This document shows, one piece after another, positions 32,157 through 40,879 of a stretch of 64,000 nt of DNA. Origin of the DNA: an uncultured Erysipelotrichaceae bacterium (GTDB taxonomy: Bacteria; Bacillota_I; Bacilli_A; RFN20; CAG-826). Under the pieces are notes generated by a model. It saw only the letters and a list, made by a program, of their open reading frames with translations. It was not told the origin of the DNA and searched no databases. The stretch spans positions 1 to 64,000 of the forward strand of contig CADCGC010000001.1 in the NCBI GenBank assembly GCA_902800905.1, in the 5' to 3' direction. The position numbers were made by a program, and so were the translations under genes. Numbering within the stretch: the stretch's first letter is position 1; each line of letters starts with the position of its first letter.

Positions 32157-32750
32157 ATGAGTTGGGATACTACCGAAAAACGAATCAAATGTCCTTGTGG
32201 TAAGGGCGAAATAGTTCAGGTGAACAAAGATAACGATTGGGGTCAATACATCGAAGGAACTCCTGTTATTGAATGCCCTGAATGTGCTAAGAAATATAAG
32301 CTCGTATCAAAGACACATATGTCATATAAGCCTGGTCATGGCAGTTGGACCAACTATTACTTAGTCCCAAAGGGACTCAAACCCGATAAAAAATACAAGA
32401 ACTCCTTTGAATATGTGAATGAGTATGAATTGGCCAAAAAGGATTTTGCCGAATACCTGATAGTGGATTATCCAAAGAGTGTTTTGGAAGAAGCTTACGC
32501 AGAACTTTTAAATGCAAGCTCGGTTTCGGCTTTGAGAAGTGCCGCGAGAAGAATTGCAAAGGATAAAAAGAGATACACGGGATCCTGCAAGATAAAGGAA
32601 CTGACCCCATTAGTCAAAAAAGCCATCGATGGATTTGATTCCTATAATGGCAATTGGCAACAAAGGGATGATGAAGAACAGGAAAATATCAAGGCAGAGG
32701 AAGAGTATCTAACCAAGGTTCGCAAGGAAGGACTTTTGCTCGATTTATAG
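32157..32750 (+). CDS. Zinc-ribbon protein of unknown function
   Basis: 197 residues. The N-terminus has CPCG (12-15) and, 26 residues on, CPEC (about 41-44), a four-cysteine zinc ribbon. A basic middle (SKTHMSYKPGHGSWTNYY) and a helical C-terminal half with ALRSAARRIAKDKKRY follow, ending in an acidic helix. AGGAGGC precedes the ATG. It lies in the accessory island between two identical 17-base repeats. DNA or RNA binding is a guess from the ribbon and basic patches. No family recognised. Confidence 0.75.
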   Translation: MSWDTTEKRIKCPCGKGEIVQVNKDNDWGQYIEGTPVIECPECAKKYKLVSKTHMSYKPGHGSWTNYYLVPKGLKPDKKYKNSFEYVNEYELAKKDFAEYLIVDYPKSVLEEAYAELLNASSVSALRSAARRIAKDKKRYTGSCKIKELTPLVKKAIDGFDSYNGNWQQRDDEEQENIKAEEEYLTKVRKEGLLLDL

Positions 32751-32788
32751 TAAAAAACCCATTCGATTCTTCCCATTCCCTTTGAAAT

Positions 32789-32850
32789 GTATCAATGTTG
32801 TAGTGCAACCCTTTGTAAAAATGGCTAAATGTATCAATATTGTTGTACTA
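32789..32850 (+). repeat. Direct repeats, copies 2 (degenerate) and 3
   Basis: AATGTATCAATGTTGTAGTGC (32786-32806) and AATGTATCAATATTGTTGTACT (32828-32849) lie 42 bases apart. The second is identical to copy 1 over 17 bases. The AATGTATCA core also occurs at 26909, 31977 and, inverted, at 26814-26822. Confidence 0.65.
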
Positions 32851-32857
32851 TGACAAC

Positions 32858-32887
32858 TGAAAAATAAACCCTACATTTGTAGGGTTT
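32858..32887 (-). terminator. Terminator of the ABC exporter operon
   Basis: AAACCCTAC / GTAGGGTTT with a 4-base loop, followed on the minus strand by ATTTTTC. Confidence 0.8.
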
Positions 32888-32902
32888 TACTTTGCTCTTT
32901 TA

Positions 32903-34654
32903 CTAGTTATTTTCAAACTGTAATTTATATAAATTATAATAGTAGCCTTCTTTGGCTAATAGCTCATCATGAGTGCCACTTTCAATGATTTCACCATGTG
33001 ATAAAACAATAATCTTGTCTGCATTTTGAATTGTAGATAATCGATGAGCAACAATTAACATTGTTCCTATATTCTTTATATTATTTAAAGATTCCTGGAT
33101 GACCAGTTCTGTTTCAGTATCAATATTAGCGGTCGCTTCATCTAATATCATAATTTGAGGTTTATGGATGATGGTTCTCGCAAATGAAAGTAATTGTCTT
33201 TGACCAGTAGAGAAGTTTTCTCCTCTTTCCACTATTTGTTCATCCAAGCCATTATCTAACTTATCGATAAATGTATCCGCATTAACATATTTGATTGCGG
33301 CGTTGATTTCATCATCAGTGTAAGAATCATCAAAGAGAGTGATGTTGTCTCTTATAGAGCCTGTAAAGAGGAAGACATCTTGAAGCATCTGACCAATTCC
33401 TCTTCTTAAAGAAGAAAGGCTAATATCGTTAATATTGATATCATCTAAAAGAATTTCTCCGCTTTGAATTTCAAAGTTCCTAACAATTAGATTAAGGATT
33501 GTGGTTTTACCTGCTCCAGTTGCCCCAACAAAAGCAATGGTCTCTTTAGGATTAATGACAAATGATACATCTTTTAAAATCCATACATCTGGTTCATAGG
33601 AGAAATAAACGTGTTTAAATTCAATCTTTCCTTTGAATTCAAAGACTTCTAAAGCGTTTTCTTTATCCACTACTTCAGGCTTGATATCAAAGAGATTGTA
33701 TAGTCTCTCAATTGAACTAACCGCTCTTGTAACATGGTTAAGAGAATCCGCTAAAGATTGAACTGGTTCAAAGAAATAATTTAAGAATAAATAGAAGCTA
33801 ACAATAATTCCCGCTGATAATTCAAATCTCACACCTAAATAAATAATTAAGGCAACGGTGAGAATATATATTAAAGAAACAAGTGGTCGATAAATAGAGA
33901 ATGCTATCGTGACCGCGTATTTAGTTTTAAAGAAATCATGGTTCTTCTTATTGAAGACTTCTTCGTATTTCTTTTCTTCTTTAAATAATTGGATGATTTT
34001 CATTCCTGATAATGATTCGTTAAGGAATGTATTTAAATCAGAGAGCTGTGCTCTTTCTTTGGTAAATATTTTGTGAACTTGTTTTGAGAAGATAAAAGAA
34101 ATCACAAAGATAATCAAAACAACACCTGACAGAATTAGCCCAAGTTTAGGAGAAAGAACAATCATCCAAACATAAACCACTGTGACAGTTAATAAATCTT
34201 TAATGATTTTCACTAAAGTGCCGGTGAAAAATTCACTGAGCTGAGAAGTATATGAGCACACTCTAGTGACAAGTGAACCAACCGCCATATCATTAAATTG
34301 GTTTTGTGACATGCTGAGAACATGTTCGAAAACTTCCATTCTTAACGAATAGACAATCCTTTGACCAGCTTTAGTTAAGACCATGCTTTCGATAAATAAG
34401 AAGGTTTGAGATAAGACTGACACCATAAAAAGTGTAAGGGCAATATAAATGATGTTATTTAAAACGATATCATCTCTAATAATGTAATCAGTGAACATTC
34501 CACTTATTCTAGGAGTCAAAACACCAAGGATAACATTAGCGAAAACAAGGAATAACGATATAACAAACGCCTTCTTTTCGCTTTTTACATACTTCCAAGT
34601 TCTCTTAAATAAAGTATTGGTAGGGATTTTTTTATGTTCTAATAAATCTGCCAT
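32903..34654 (-). CDS. ABC exporter half, canonical site
   Basis: 583 residues: six membrane helices (about 30-310) of the type I exporter fold followed by an ATPase domain. Walker A is GATGAGKTTIL, signature STGQRQLLSF (T replaces the usual second G), Walker B MILDEATANID with the catalytic glutamate, and the H-loop is VAHRLST. It is the consensus half of a heterodimer with the next gene upstream, with which it overlaps by one base. Such pairs export drugs, lipids or peptides. Substrate is unknown. Confidence 0.9.
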   Translation of the reverse strand: MADLLEHKKIPTNTLFKRTWKYVKSEKKAFVISLFLVFANVILGVLTPRISGMFTDYIIRDDIVLNNIIYIALTLFMVSVLSQTFLFIESMVLTKAGQRIVYSLRMEVFEHVLSMSQNQFNDMAVGSLVTRVCSYTSQLSEFFTGTLVKIIKDLLTVTVVYVWMIVLSPKLGLILSGVVLIIFVISFIFSKQVHKIFTKERAQLSDLNTFLNESLSGMKIIQLFKEEKKYEEVFNKKNHDFFKTKYAVTIAFSIYRPLVSLIYILTVALIIYLGVRFELSAGIIVSFYLFLNYFFEPVQSLADSLNHVTRAVSSIERLYNLFDIKPEVVDKENALEVFEFKGKIEFKHVYFSYEPDVWILKDVSFVINPKETIAFVGATGAGKTTILNLIVRNFEIQSGEILLDDININDISLSSLRRGIGQMLQDVFLFTGSIRDNITLFDDSYTDDEINAAIKYVNADTFIDKLDNGLDEQIVERGENFSTGQRQLLSFARTIIHKPQIMILDEATANIDTETELVIQESLNNIKNIGTMLIVAHRLSTIQNADKIIVLSHGEIIESGTHDELLAKEGYYYNLYKLQFENN

Positions 34655-36444
34655 TATCGATCCCCCTTTCCAGCACTTATTTTTTGTAAAAGCACCATTC
34701 TTGAGAATGTCTCACTTGTCTTTTCTAATTCTTTTGGACTTCCAAACGCTTCAAGCTTTCCTTTATTTAAAACGATTACTTTGTCCACACCCATAACCGT
34801 CGACACTCTAGAAGCAACAATAATTGTTGTTTTACCTTGCCTTGCTTTTCTTAAATTTGAAAGGATTGTCTTTTCTGTTTTTAAATCAACTGCGCTGACA
34901 ACATCGTCTAACACTAAAATTGGAGAATCTTTATAAAACGCTCTAGCAAGAGATATTCTTTGCTTTTGTCCTCCAGATACAGTCGCGCCATTTTCTGCAA
35001 TGACTGTCTCTTCCTTTTGTTCAAATCCTTCAAGGTCCTTTAAGATATCGCTATTTAATAGCGATTCACTTAATCTTTCATCATCAATATCTCCAAAAGT
35101 AATGTTCTCTTTAATAGAACCGCTAAATAAGAAGTTATCTTGAGGAGACATTGCAAAGGCGTTTCTAATTGATTCATTTGAAAGGTCCATTATATCCGTT
35201 TCATCAAGATATATTTGTCCTTTCTCTACGTTATATAAATGCACAAGGGTGTTCACTAAAGTTGATTTGCCACTTCCCACTCCACCAACAATACCAACTA
35301 GTTCTCCTTTTTTAATATCCAAAGTTATGTCTTCTAAAGCTGGTTTATTAGCTTCTTTATATGTAAATGAGAAGTGATTAAATCTGATATCTCCAGTTAT
35401 CTCTTTATTAACCGCATTTTCAGGGTCTTTTATTTCGATTGGTAAATCTAAGAAATTAGCAATTCTTCGATAGGAAGTCCTTGCTTTTGAAAACATCGTA
35501 ATCACTTGACCTAACGCAATCATCGGCCAAACAAGTGAGAAGAAGTACCCTTGGAAGGTCACGAGTGGACCAGCATGTAAAATGATATCAGTACCAAAAA
35601 TATTGATTGGGCTTCCTGTTACAGTCGCATATACAAACCAACCACCAAAACCAACGATGATTGAAGCGACAAGCATGATAATAATTTCAATAAGAACATC
35701 AAAGAAAACAGAAACAAATGTAAATCTTACATTCGCATCACGATTTTCTTCCGCTAATTTTCTAAAGTTGTGGATTTGTTGTCTCTCTTTAACAAAAGCT
35801 TTAATTACTCTAATACCAGTAAAACTCTCTTGAGAGAAATCGTATAATCGGTCATTACTTTCTTGTCTTAATCTCCATCTTAAAGACATATGCTTCTCGC
35901 ATAATGCACCTGCAAGAGCGATTAAAAGAATTGGAACAAGAGCAATAATCGCTAAAGAGTAATTGAGTTGGAACATTTTAACTAACGCTAAGACGGTTAG
36001 GAATGAGCCATCAATAACCATAAGTGAGCCCCATCCCAAAAATTCTTGAAGCATCTCTAAATCATCAGTGGCCCAACTCATAATGTTGCCAACTTTATTA
36101 TTATGATAATAAGTAACATCGAGTTGCTCAGCTTTTAAAAACATCTCTTTTCTTAGATTTTCTTCAATTCTTTTTGAAGCATAGAAAAGCGACACTCTCC
36201 AGAGAATACGTCCAACAAAAAGAACAACCGCCACTATTACAACTTGGATAATCGTTTCGATAAAAAACTGACTTTGTAAATCAATCGTCCCATTATCGGA
36301 GAGTTCAGTAACAAGACTTCCAATAATTTCAGGAATCTTTAATTGATAAAAATCAACCGTTACTAAAGCAGCTAGGCCAATCAAAAAGAAGATTACAAAT
36401 CTTGGATAATATTTCCTTATGTACTTACCCCATAGCAGGAACAT
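34654..36444 (-). CDS. ABC exporter half, degenerate site
   Basis: 596 residues, six helices plus ATPase. Walker A is GGVGSGKSTLVNTL, signature VSGGQKQRISLARAF, but Walker B reads LVLDDVVSAVD: Asp stands where the catalytic Glu should be, and the H-loop is VASRVST, with Ser for His. Both changes are hallmarks of the non-hydrolysing half of heterodimeric exporters such as LmrCD or TM287/288. GGGAGAAG precedes the ATG, which lies 20 bases inside the VanZ-like gene. The three genes are one operon. Confidence 0.9.
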   Translation of the reverse strand: MFLLWGKYIRKYYPRFVIFFLIGLAALVTVDFYQLKIPEIIGSLVTELSDNGTIDLQSQFFIETIIQVVIVAVVLFVGRILWRVSLFYASKRIEENLRKEMFLKAEQLDVTYYHNNKVGNIMSWATDDLEMLQEFLGWGSLMVIDGSFLTVLALVKMFQLNYSLAIIALVPILLIALAGALCEKHMSLRWRLRQESNDRLYDFSQESFTGIRVIKAFVKERQQIHNFRKLAEENRDANVRFTFVSVFFDVLIEIIIMLVASIIVGFGGWFVYATVTGSPINIFGTDIILHAGPLVTFQGYFFSLVWPMIALGQVITMFSKARTSYRRIANFLDLPIEIKDPENAVNKEITGDIRFNHFSFTYKEANKPALEDITLDIKKGELVGIVGGVGSGKSTLVNTLVHLYNVEKGQIYLDETDIMDLSNESIRNAFAMSPQDNFLFSGSIKENITFGDIDDERLSESLLNSDILKDLEGFEQKEETVIAENGATVSGGQKQRISLARAFYKDSPILVLDDVVSAVDLKTEKTILSNLRKARQGKTTIIVASRVSTVMGVDKVIVLNKGKLEAFGSPKELEKTSETFSRMVLLQKISAGKGDR

Positions 36445-36937
36445 TATTTTTCTTCTCCCTATGCCTATACACTAAATAGAAAATGATGAAAGTAATTCCT
36501 CCAAACAACAAATAACCAGAGAAATCAATTAATACATCCGTGAAAGTAAAATATCTTCCAGGAGTAAATAACTGTGCTAATTCAGAAATGAAAGCGATAT
36601 AAAGTCCAACAAACGAAGAAGCAACAATAATCTCAGCTTTTCTCTTCTTTAAAGCATCGTTTATAAGTAGGAAGTCTACTGTAGTAATAATTCCACTAAC
36701 TCCAAATAAGCCAAAATGACCAACTAATTTCCTAATCACCGCGTGAGTTGTTTCTGGATCAGTCACTATTGGAGAATCAGGCGCAAACGTTTTAACAAAA
36801 TCTATAAACATTTGAGTGAAACTGAAACTTTGAGATGCACTTCTATCTCCTGCTGTTGCCCCTTCAACAATAATAAAGATGTTTATCGCAAATGATAAAA
36901 CCAAGAATATATAGAATAAGACAATATTCTTTTTCAT
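36425..36937 (-). CDS. VanZ-family membrane protein
   Basis: 170 residues with four membrane helices (about 5-24, 70-90, 101-122, 135-158). The VanZ signature is present: KLVGHFGLFGVSG in helix 2, and ELAQLFTPGRYFTFTDVLID then FSGYLLFGG before helix 4. VanZ proteins are linked to low-level glycopeptide resistance or envelope changes, but their activity is not known. It opens the ABC exporter operon and overlaps the next gene by 20 bases, which suggests a joint role in envelope or antibiotic stress. Confidence 0.85.
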   Translation of the reverse strand: MKKNIVLFYIFLVLSFAINIFIIVEGATAGDRSASQSFSFTQMFIDFVKTFAPDSPIVTDPETTHAVIRKLVGHFGLFGVSGIITTVDFLLINDALKKRKAEIIVASSFVGLYIAFISELAQLFTPGRYFTFTDVLIDFSGYLLFGGITFIIFYLVYRHREKKNNVPAMG

Positions 36938-36989
36938 AGATAGAAATAATTTTATATGAAAATTATATCTAAGTGCTATAATAATCTTT

Positions 36990-38111
36990 ATGACAAACGA
37001 AGAAATTAAAAATTTAATAAATAAAATACTCGGAGAAGGCGCTGAAATCGTTCACGAAGTTTTAGGTGGAATGATGAATATTTCTTATCTCGTTAAAGAT
37101 AAAGACGAGAAACAATATATTTTATATATTCCAACAGAACAAGCTAATGAAATGGTCGACCGTAAACTCGAAAAAGAGAATCAAAGAATCGCCTATGAAC
37201 TTGGTATTACAAGTGAAAATATTTATTTTGATACTGAAACAGGAATCAAAATGAATCGTTTCATCGAAGGTAGTTCAATTGATAAGATTGCAGACTTTGA
37301 TTACGCCAAAATTGCGCAATTAATGAAAAAGCTTCATAACTCCATCATGCTTTCTAGAGAAGACTATAACCCATTTGGAAGATTTGATAGTTATGAAAAA
37401 GAGGCTCTTTCTTTCCAAGAAGCATCACCTGTTTATCAAGAACTTAGGAACTTTGTCTTTGGAAAACAAGAATACTTAGAAAGGCAAAGATTATGTCTTT
37501 CACATAACGACGCTCAAAGAAGTAACATTGTTAAAGACTTGAATGGCAATTACTATTTAATCGATTTTGAATTCGTTGGTAATAACGATGAAATATATGA
37601 CATCGCAACATTTGGAAATGGTTCAGTTTCAGAAGGAAGAAGTTTGTTAAACTTCTATTTCGATAACAAACCAAGTGAAGATCAAATCAAACGATATTAT
37701 TTATGGAGAATGTTTGTTTCCCTTCAATGGTATAACGTCGCCATTACAAAGCACTATCGTGGAGAAGGAGAAAAGCATCAATTCAGTTTCTTAGAAGTAG
37801 CTAACCATTTCTTAACAAACGCAAAAGATGCTTATGACGGTTATCATTTAGAAGTCAAAGACAAAGAAGTTGAAGATGACACAATTAGATTAATCATCAC
37901 AACTTTAGATAAAGTAAGACATTTCTTAAGAAAAGACGGAGGGGATTGCGAATTTGTTTCCTTCGTTGATGGAGTTGTCTACGTAAGAATGCAAGGCGCA
38001 TGCCAAGGATGCTCTTATGCATATAACGATATCAAAGACTTAGTGGAGGTCATTCTCCAAGAGGAAGTGCCTGGTGTCGTTGAAGTTCGCCTTGCCGATT
38101 CGATAGATTAA
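36990..38111 (+). CDS. Choline-kinase-like phosphotransferase fused to a NifU domain
   Basis: 373 residues with two unrelated domains in one uninterrupted frame. Residues 1 to about 275 are LicA/choline kinase-like: VLGGMMNISYLV (nucleotide loop), LCLSHNDAQRSNIV (catalytic D174) and YYLIDFEFVGNNDEIYDIA (metal Asp). Residues about 295-373 are a NifU-type scaffold: LDKVRHFLRKDGGDCEFVSF, VDGVVYVRMQGACQGCSY with C338 and C341 for an Fe-S cluster, and LQEEVPGVVEV. I know of these only as separate proteins. Its stop is one base before a tRNA-Gln gene, so both share a transcript. The start has no strong ribosome site. Sequencing error seems unlikely because the linker reads smoothly. Confidence 0.85.
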   Translation: MTNEEIKNLINKILGEGAEIVHEVLGGMMNISYLVKDKDEKQYILYIPTEQANEMVDRKLEKENQRIAYELGITSENIYFDTETGIKMNRFIEGSSIDKIADFDYAKIAQLMKKLHNSIMLSREDYNPFGRFDSYEKEALSFQEASPVYQELRNFVFGKQEYLERQRLCLSHNDAQRSNIVKDLNGNYYLIDFEFVGNNDEIYDIATFGNGSVSEGRSLLNFYFDNKPSEDQIKRYYLWRMFVSLQWYNVAITKHYRGEGEKHQFSFLEVANHFLTNAKDAYDGYHLEVKDKEVEDDTIRLIITTLDKVRHFLRKDGGDCEFVSFVDGVVYVRMQGACQGCSYAYNDIKDLVEVILQEEVPGVVEVRLADSID

Positions 38112-38112
38112 T

Positions 38113-38188
38113 TGGGGTATAGCCAAGCGGCAAGGCATCTGGCTCTGAACCAGACACTTCCTTGGTTCGAATCCAAGTACCCCAGCCA
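38113..38188 (+). tRNA. tRNA-Gln (CTG)
   Basis: 76 bases with encoded CCA. Acceptor TGGGGTA / TACCCCA, anticodon CTG in TCTGGCTCTGAACCAGA. Begins one base after the stop codon of the upstream fusion gene and lacks a visible promoter of its own. Confidence 0.95.
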
Positions 38189-38198
38189 CTATAAAAAT

Positions 38199-38230
38199 AA
38201 CGAGATTCTTTCGAACCTCGTTTTCTTTTT
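38199..38230 (+). terminator. Terminator after tRNA-Gln
   Basis: AACGAG-A-TTC / GAA-C-CTCGTT with loop TTTC, followed by TTCTTTTT. Confidence 0.8.
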
Positions 38231-39092
38231 AATCGTAATATTTTTCGGTTGAATAACCATTATCGATAAGCTTTTTGACTTTTCTATCTAAATAGTTTTT
38301 AAAGATATGATTGAACCATTTTGTTTTTCCAAACCATCTAACAATAGTAGGACTAACTGCGTAATAAACTTTGATAAATAATCTGCCGAACAAATGTTCC
38401 TTTAAATAATAGTCACGATATCTTCTAAGCGACCATACTTCTGGACAGTCGTATGAATGATAAACACATGTTGCAACATAGCATCCAGCCTTGGTTGATG
38501 AACTAGCTGGCTTTGGCTCAGAACTTGTAGGTTCCTCGCTCTTTTCATATGCTGACTCCATAAATTCCTTACCCATAATCATCTTAAAGGTATCAAGATG
38601 TTGTTGAGTTATAAAGCCGTTCCCTTTTGCGGACTTATAGTTTGTAAGAACACTTAAAGCAAAGCTCATTGGAGACACAAAATCATCAAAGAGTTTGACA
38701 TATTTTTCGACAGTTTCTTCGCCATACTTATCTTTAAAATGAGCACCAACTGTCTCGTGTGCATTTTCTAGATTGATATTGTTAGAAAATAAAGATATAT
38801 CTTCATCATCCAAACCAAACTCTGGATTATGGAAGAATTCAAGAATCGCTGACATCATAATGAAATTGGCGGATTCATACTTTTTATCAATAGATAAAGT
38901 GGCGTTTGTTAAATAGCCTCTAATCTTCGCATTGACTGTGTTAAAAATGTAATGTCTAAAGTCATCGTCTCTTTGATTTTTTACTACTTCAACATCAACA
39001 CTTATTTTTGTGTAGAACTCAGTGCCATAGGAAGTTAGAACTTGATCGATGGTTACTAGTTGTGCACTATAATCTTTTATAATATCAAACAT
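38229..39092 (-). CDS. CFI-box C-terminal domain protein, unknown
   Basis: 287 residues from the ATG at 39092, which has AAAGGAG upstream. An ATG 177 bases further up lies inside cysQ and its terminator. The N-terminal 200 residues are helical and acidic. A Ser/Pro/Glu-rich spacer (about 205-222) leads to a C-terminal domain of the CFI-box type: AGCYVATCVYHSYDCPEVWS then LRRYRDYYLKEHLFGR, YYAVSPTIVRWFG. This domain occurs on very diverse proteins; its role is unknown. No signal peptide. Confidence 0.75.
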   Translation of the reverse strand: MFDIIKDYSAQLVTIDQVLTSYGTEFYTKISVDVEVVKNQRDDDFRHYIFNTVNAKIRGYLTNATLSIDKKYESANFIMMSAILEFFHNPEFGLDDEDISLFSNNINLENAHETVGAHFKDKYGEETVEKYVKLFDDFVSPMSFALSVLTNYKSAKGNGFITQQHLDTFKMIMGKEFMESAYEKSEEPTSSEPKPASSSTKAGCYVATCVYHSYDCPEVWSLRRYRDYYLKEHLFGRLFIKVYYAVSPTIVRWFGKTKWFNHIFKNYLDRKVKKLIDNGYSTEKYYD

Positions 39093-39112
39093 GATGTATT
39101 TCTCCTTTAAAT

Positions 39113-39142
39113 TAAAAAAAATATTCTCATTATGAGAATATT
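39113..39142 (-). terminator. cysQ terminator
   Basis: AATATTCTCA / TGAGAATATT around a short loop, followed by TTTTTTTT on the minus strand; the stem abuts the cysQ stop. Confidence 0.8.
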
Positions 39143-39921
39143 TATTCAAGTATATTTTCTTTTCTGTTAACCACAATATAACCATTACGATTGTAAACAT
39201 CTTCGCGGTTATAAGTGATTTCTTTTCCGTTAGGCTCAACAAAGAGTCCACCAGCTTCAGTGACAACAATTTGGCACGCCGCTGTATCCCACTCTTTTGT
39301 ATTTGGTGAGCGTCTCAAAGTGATTTCGGCTAAGCCTTGAGCAATCGCACATGGTTTTAGTGAGCTACCTTTTCTTTCGACGTGTTTAATGACATCACTG
39401 TGTCTATCAATGAATGCTTTTTCATCATCGTTAAAGTGGAAGACAGAAATGAGCATTGTAAGATCGCTTGTTTTATCATTTACGTGGATTCTTACAGGTT
39501 TTTCGCCTAACTTTTGATAATATGCACCATTGTCTTTACTGGCAAAATACATAATATCGAGAGCAGGAGCAATAACTACTCCAACCACTAATCTGTGTTT
39601 ATAAGCAAGAGCAATATTGGTGGTGAATTCACCATCTTTCGCAACAAAATCTTTTGTTCCATCAACAGGATCGACAATCCAAACATAATCGTTGTTTAGT
39701 CTGTCTTTGTTATCAGTACTTTCCTCTGTTAAGAAAGCATGAGTTGGAAATGCTTTGCTTAAGTGATCACGAATAATTTCATCAGCGGTTTTATCAGCAA
39801 TTGTAACTGGAGAATTATCTTCTTTGATTTCAACATCAAAATGTTGATGATAAATTTCCATGATTTTTTCTTTTGCTTTTAGACCAGCGTTAATGGCTTC
39901 TTGTAGTTCTTTTTCCCACAT
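39142..39921 (-). CDS. cysQ: 3'(2'),5'-bisphosphate nucleotidase (inositol monophosphatase family)
   Basis: 259 residues. The metal and phosphate motifs are LTEEST, WIVDPVDGTKDFV (DPxDGT) and TKEWDTAACQIVVTEAGG (WDxA). CysQ removes the 3' phosphate of pAp, a by-product of sulfate assimilation and of acyl-carrier-protein loading. Other inositol-phosphatase family substrates are possible. I start at 39921 because GGAG is 9 bases before it; the ATG 15 bases upstream overlaps nrnA. It follows nrnA, whose product can also dephosphorylate pAp. Confidence 0.87.
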   Translation of the reverse strand: MWEKELQEAINAGLKAKEKIMEIYHQHFDVEIKEDNSPVTIADKTADEIIRDHLSKAFPTHAFLTEESTDNKDRLNNDYVWIVDPVDGTKDFVAKDGEFTTNIALAYKHRLVVGVVIAPALDIMYFASKDNGAYYQKLGEKPVRIHVNDKTSDLTMLISVFHFNDDEKAFIDRHSDVIKHVERKGSSLKPCAIAQGLAEITLRRSPNTKEWDTAACQIVVTEAGGLFVEPNGKEITYNREDVYNRNGYIVVNRKENILE

Positions 39922-39923
39922 AA

Positions 39924-40874
39924 TTATTCTCTCCATTCCTCTAATACTCTATCGAGGTCTGCGATAACATCATCAATGACGCTATAATCTAATTTTGGTA
40001 AAGTTGCTCCACTAGCGTAAGCGTGTCCGCCTCCACCAATACGAGCAGCGCATGGTTGAATAATAGGGCCATTACTTCTAATTTCTACTCTTACTCTTCC
40101 ATCATCATATTCAGCAAAAGAGCACCAAATTGGATATCCTTCAATATTACCAAGAAGATTAATATTGTTGCTTGCTGCATTAGCAGAAAGTTGCAAGCGA
40201 TGGAGTTTTTCTTTTGAATAGACAATATAGATAACTCCGCCTTTACTCTTTTTATAATGAGTAATGATATAACCTCTACCTTTTAATGACCTTTCATCAG
40301 TCTTCGCTAAAGCCCTATTGATGTTCGTGGTATCTGCACCATGATCAATTAGATACTTTGCTCTTTCAAAAGAAACACTATAGTCGGTAACGAATTGGAA
40401 TCTAGCGGAATCTGTAATGATTCCAAGTAATAACGCAGTAGCGCCGATAGGAGAGATATCTACTCCAAGTTCTTGAGCCATACCTGTAAGGATATCACAG
40501 CAAGAATTCGCGTTTGTGTCCACCACTTGAGGACCTTCAGTAAAGGTATTCGTGTCAATGTGATGATCAACCTTTGCCCAAGCTGCACAGTCAAAGACTC
40601 GCTTATCTTCCATTCTTGGAAGATCATTTCCATCAACTAAAATTGCTAGTGATTCTTTAATTACTTCGTCACTTACAACATCCATGTGAGGTAAGAACGA
40701 AAAGAAACGTGGACAGCCAGTTCCGGTAATGAACACTTTTTTGTTTGGATATAAGGCGTGGATGATTTCTCTTAATCCAATCTGTGAACCATAACAATCC
40801 CCGTCTGGATTGATATGACCAAAAATGACTATCGAATCATATTTCTTAATGAGGCTAATAATTTCTTCAAACAT
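39924..40874 (-). CDS. nrnA: Bifunctional oligoribonuclease and pAp phosphatase
   Basis: DHH/DHHA1 phosphoesterase of 316 residues. The DHH part has GHINPDGDCYGSQIGL, LVDGNDLPRM and AKVDHHIDTN; the DHHA1 part ends with ARIGGGGHAYASGATL. NrnA degrades 2-5 nt RNAs left by other nucleases and dephosphorylates pAp. It sits between rpoE (5 bases) and cysQ (2 bases) in the ychF-ispF-argS-rpoE-nrnA-cysQ run. Confidence 0.93.
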   Translation of the reverse strand: MFEEIISLIKKYDSIVIFGHINPDGDCYGSQIGLREIIHALYPNKKVFITGTGCPRFFSFLPHMDVVSDEVIKESLAILVDGNDLPRMEDKRVFDCAAWAKVDHHIDTNTFTEGPQVVDTNANSCCDILTGMAQELGVDISPIGATALLLGIITDSARFQFVTDYSVSFERAKYLIDHGADTTNINRALAKTDERSLKGRGYIITHYKKSKGGVIYIVYSKEKLHRLQLSANAASNNINLLGNIEGYPIWCSFAEYDDGRVRVEIRSNGPIIQPCAARIGGGGHAYASGATLPKLDYSVIDDVIADLDRVLEEWRE

Positions 40875-40879
40875 TTTAA

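Larger units (their letters stand above)
26660..32860. mobile_element. Defence island (GATC restriction-modification plus GHKL-nuclease)
   Basis: It begins right after a tRNA operon and ends before the ABC exporter terminator. It contains the methyltransferase, Sau3AI-like nuclease, GHKL ATPase-nuclease, a small ORF and a zinc-ribbon gene. tRNA 3'-half-like fragments lie at its left edge and after the GHKL gene, and repeats of the form AATGTATCAA plus TTGTxxTACT lie at both sides. No integrase, transposase or intact attachment pair was found, so mobility is inferred from content, position and scars only. Exact borders are uncertain. Confidence 0.55.

Noticed and set aside
32903-36937. ABC exporter as part of the defence island
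   Set aside because: It has its own terminator and VanZ context, and the repeats and scars stop before it.
39093-39269. N-terminal extension of the CFI-box protein by 59 residues
   Set aside because: It would run through the cysQ coding region and terminator, while AAAGGAG marks the start at 39092.
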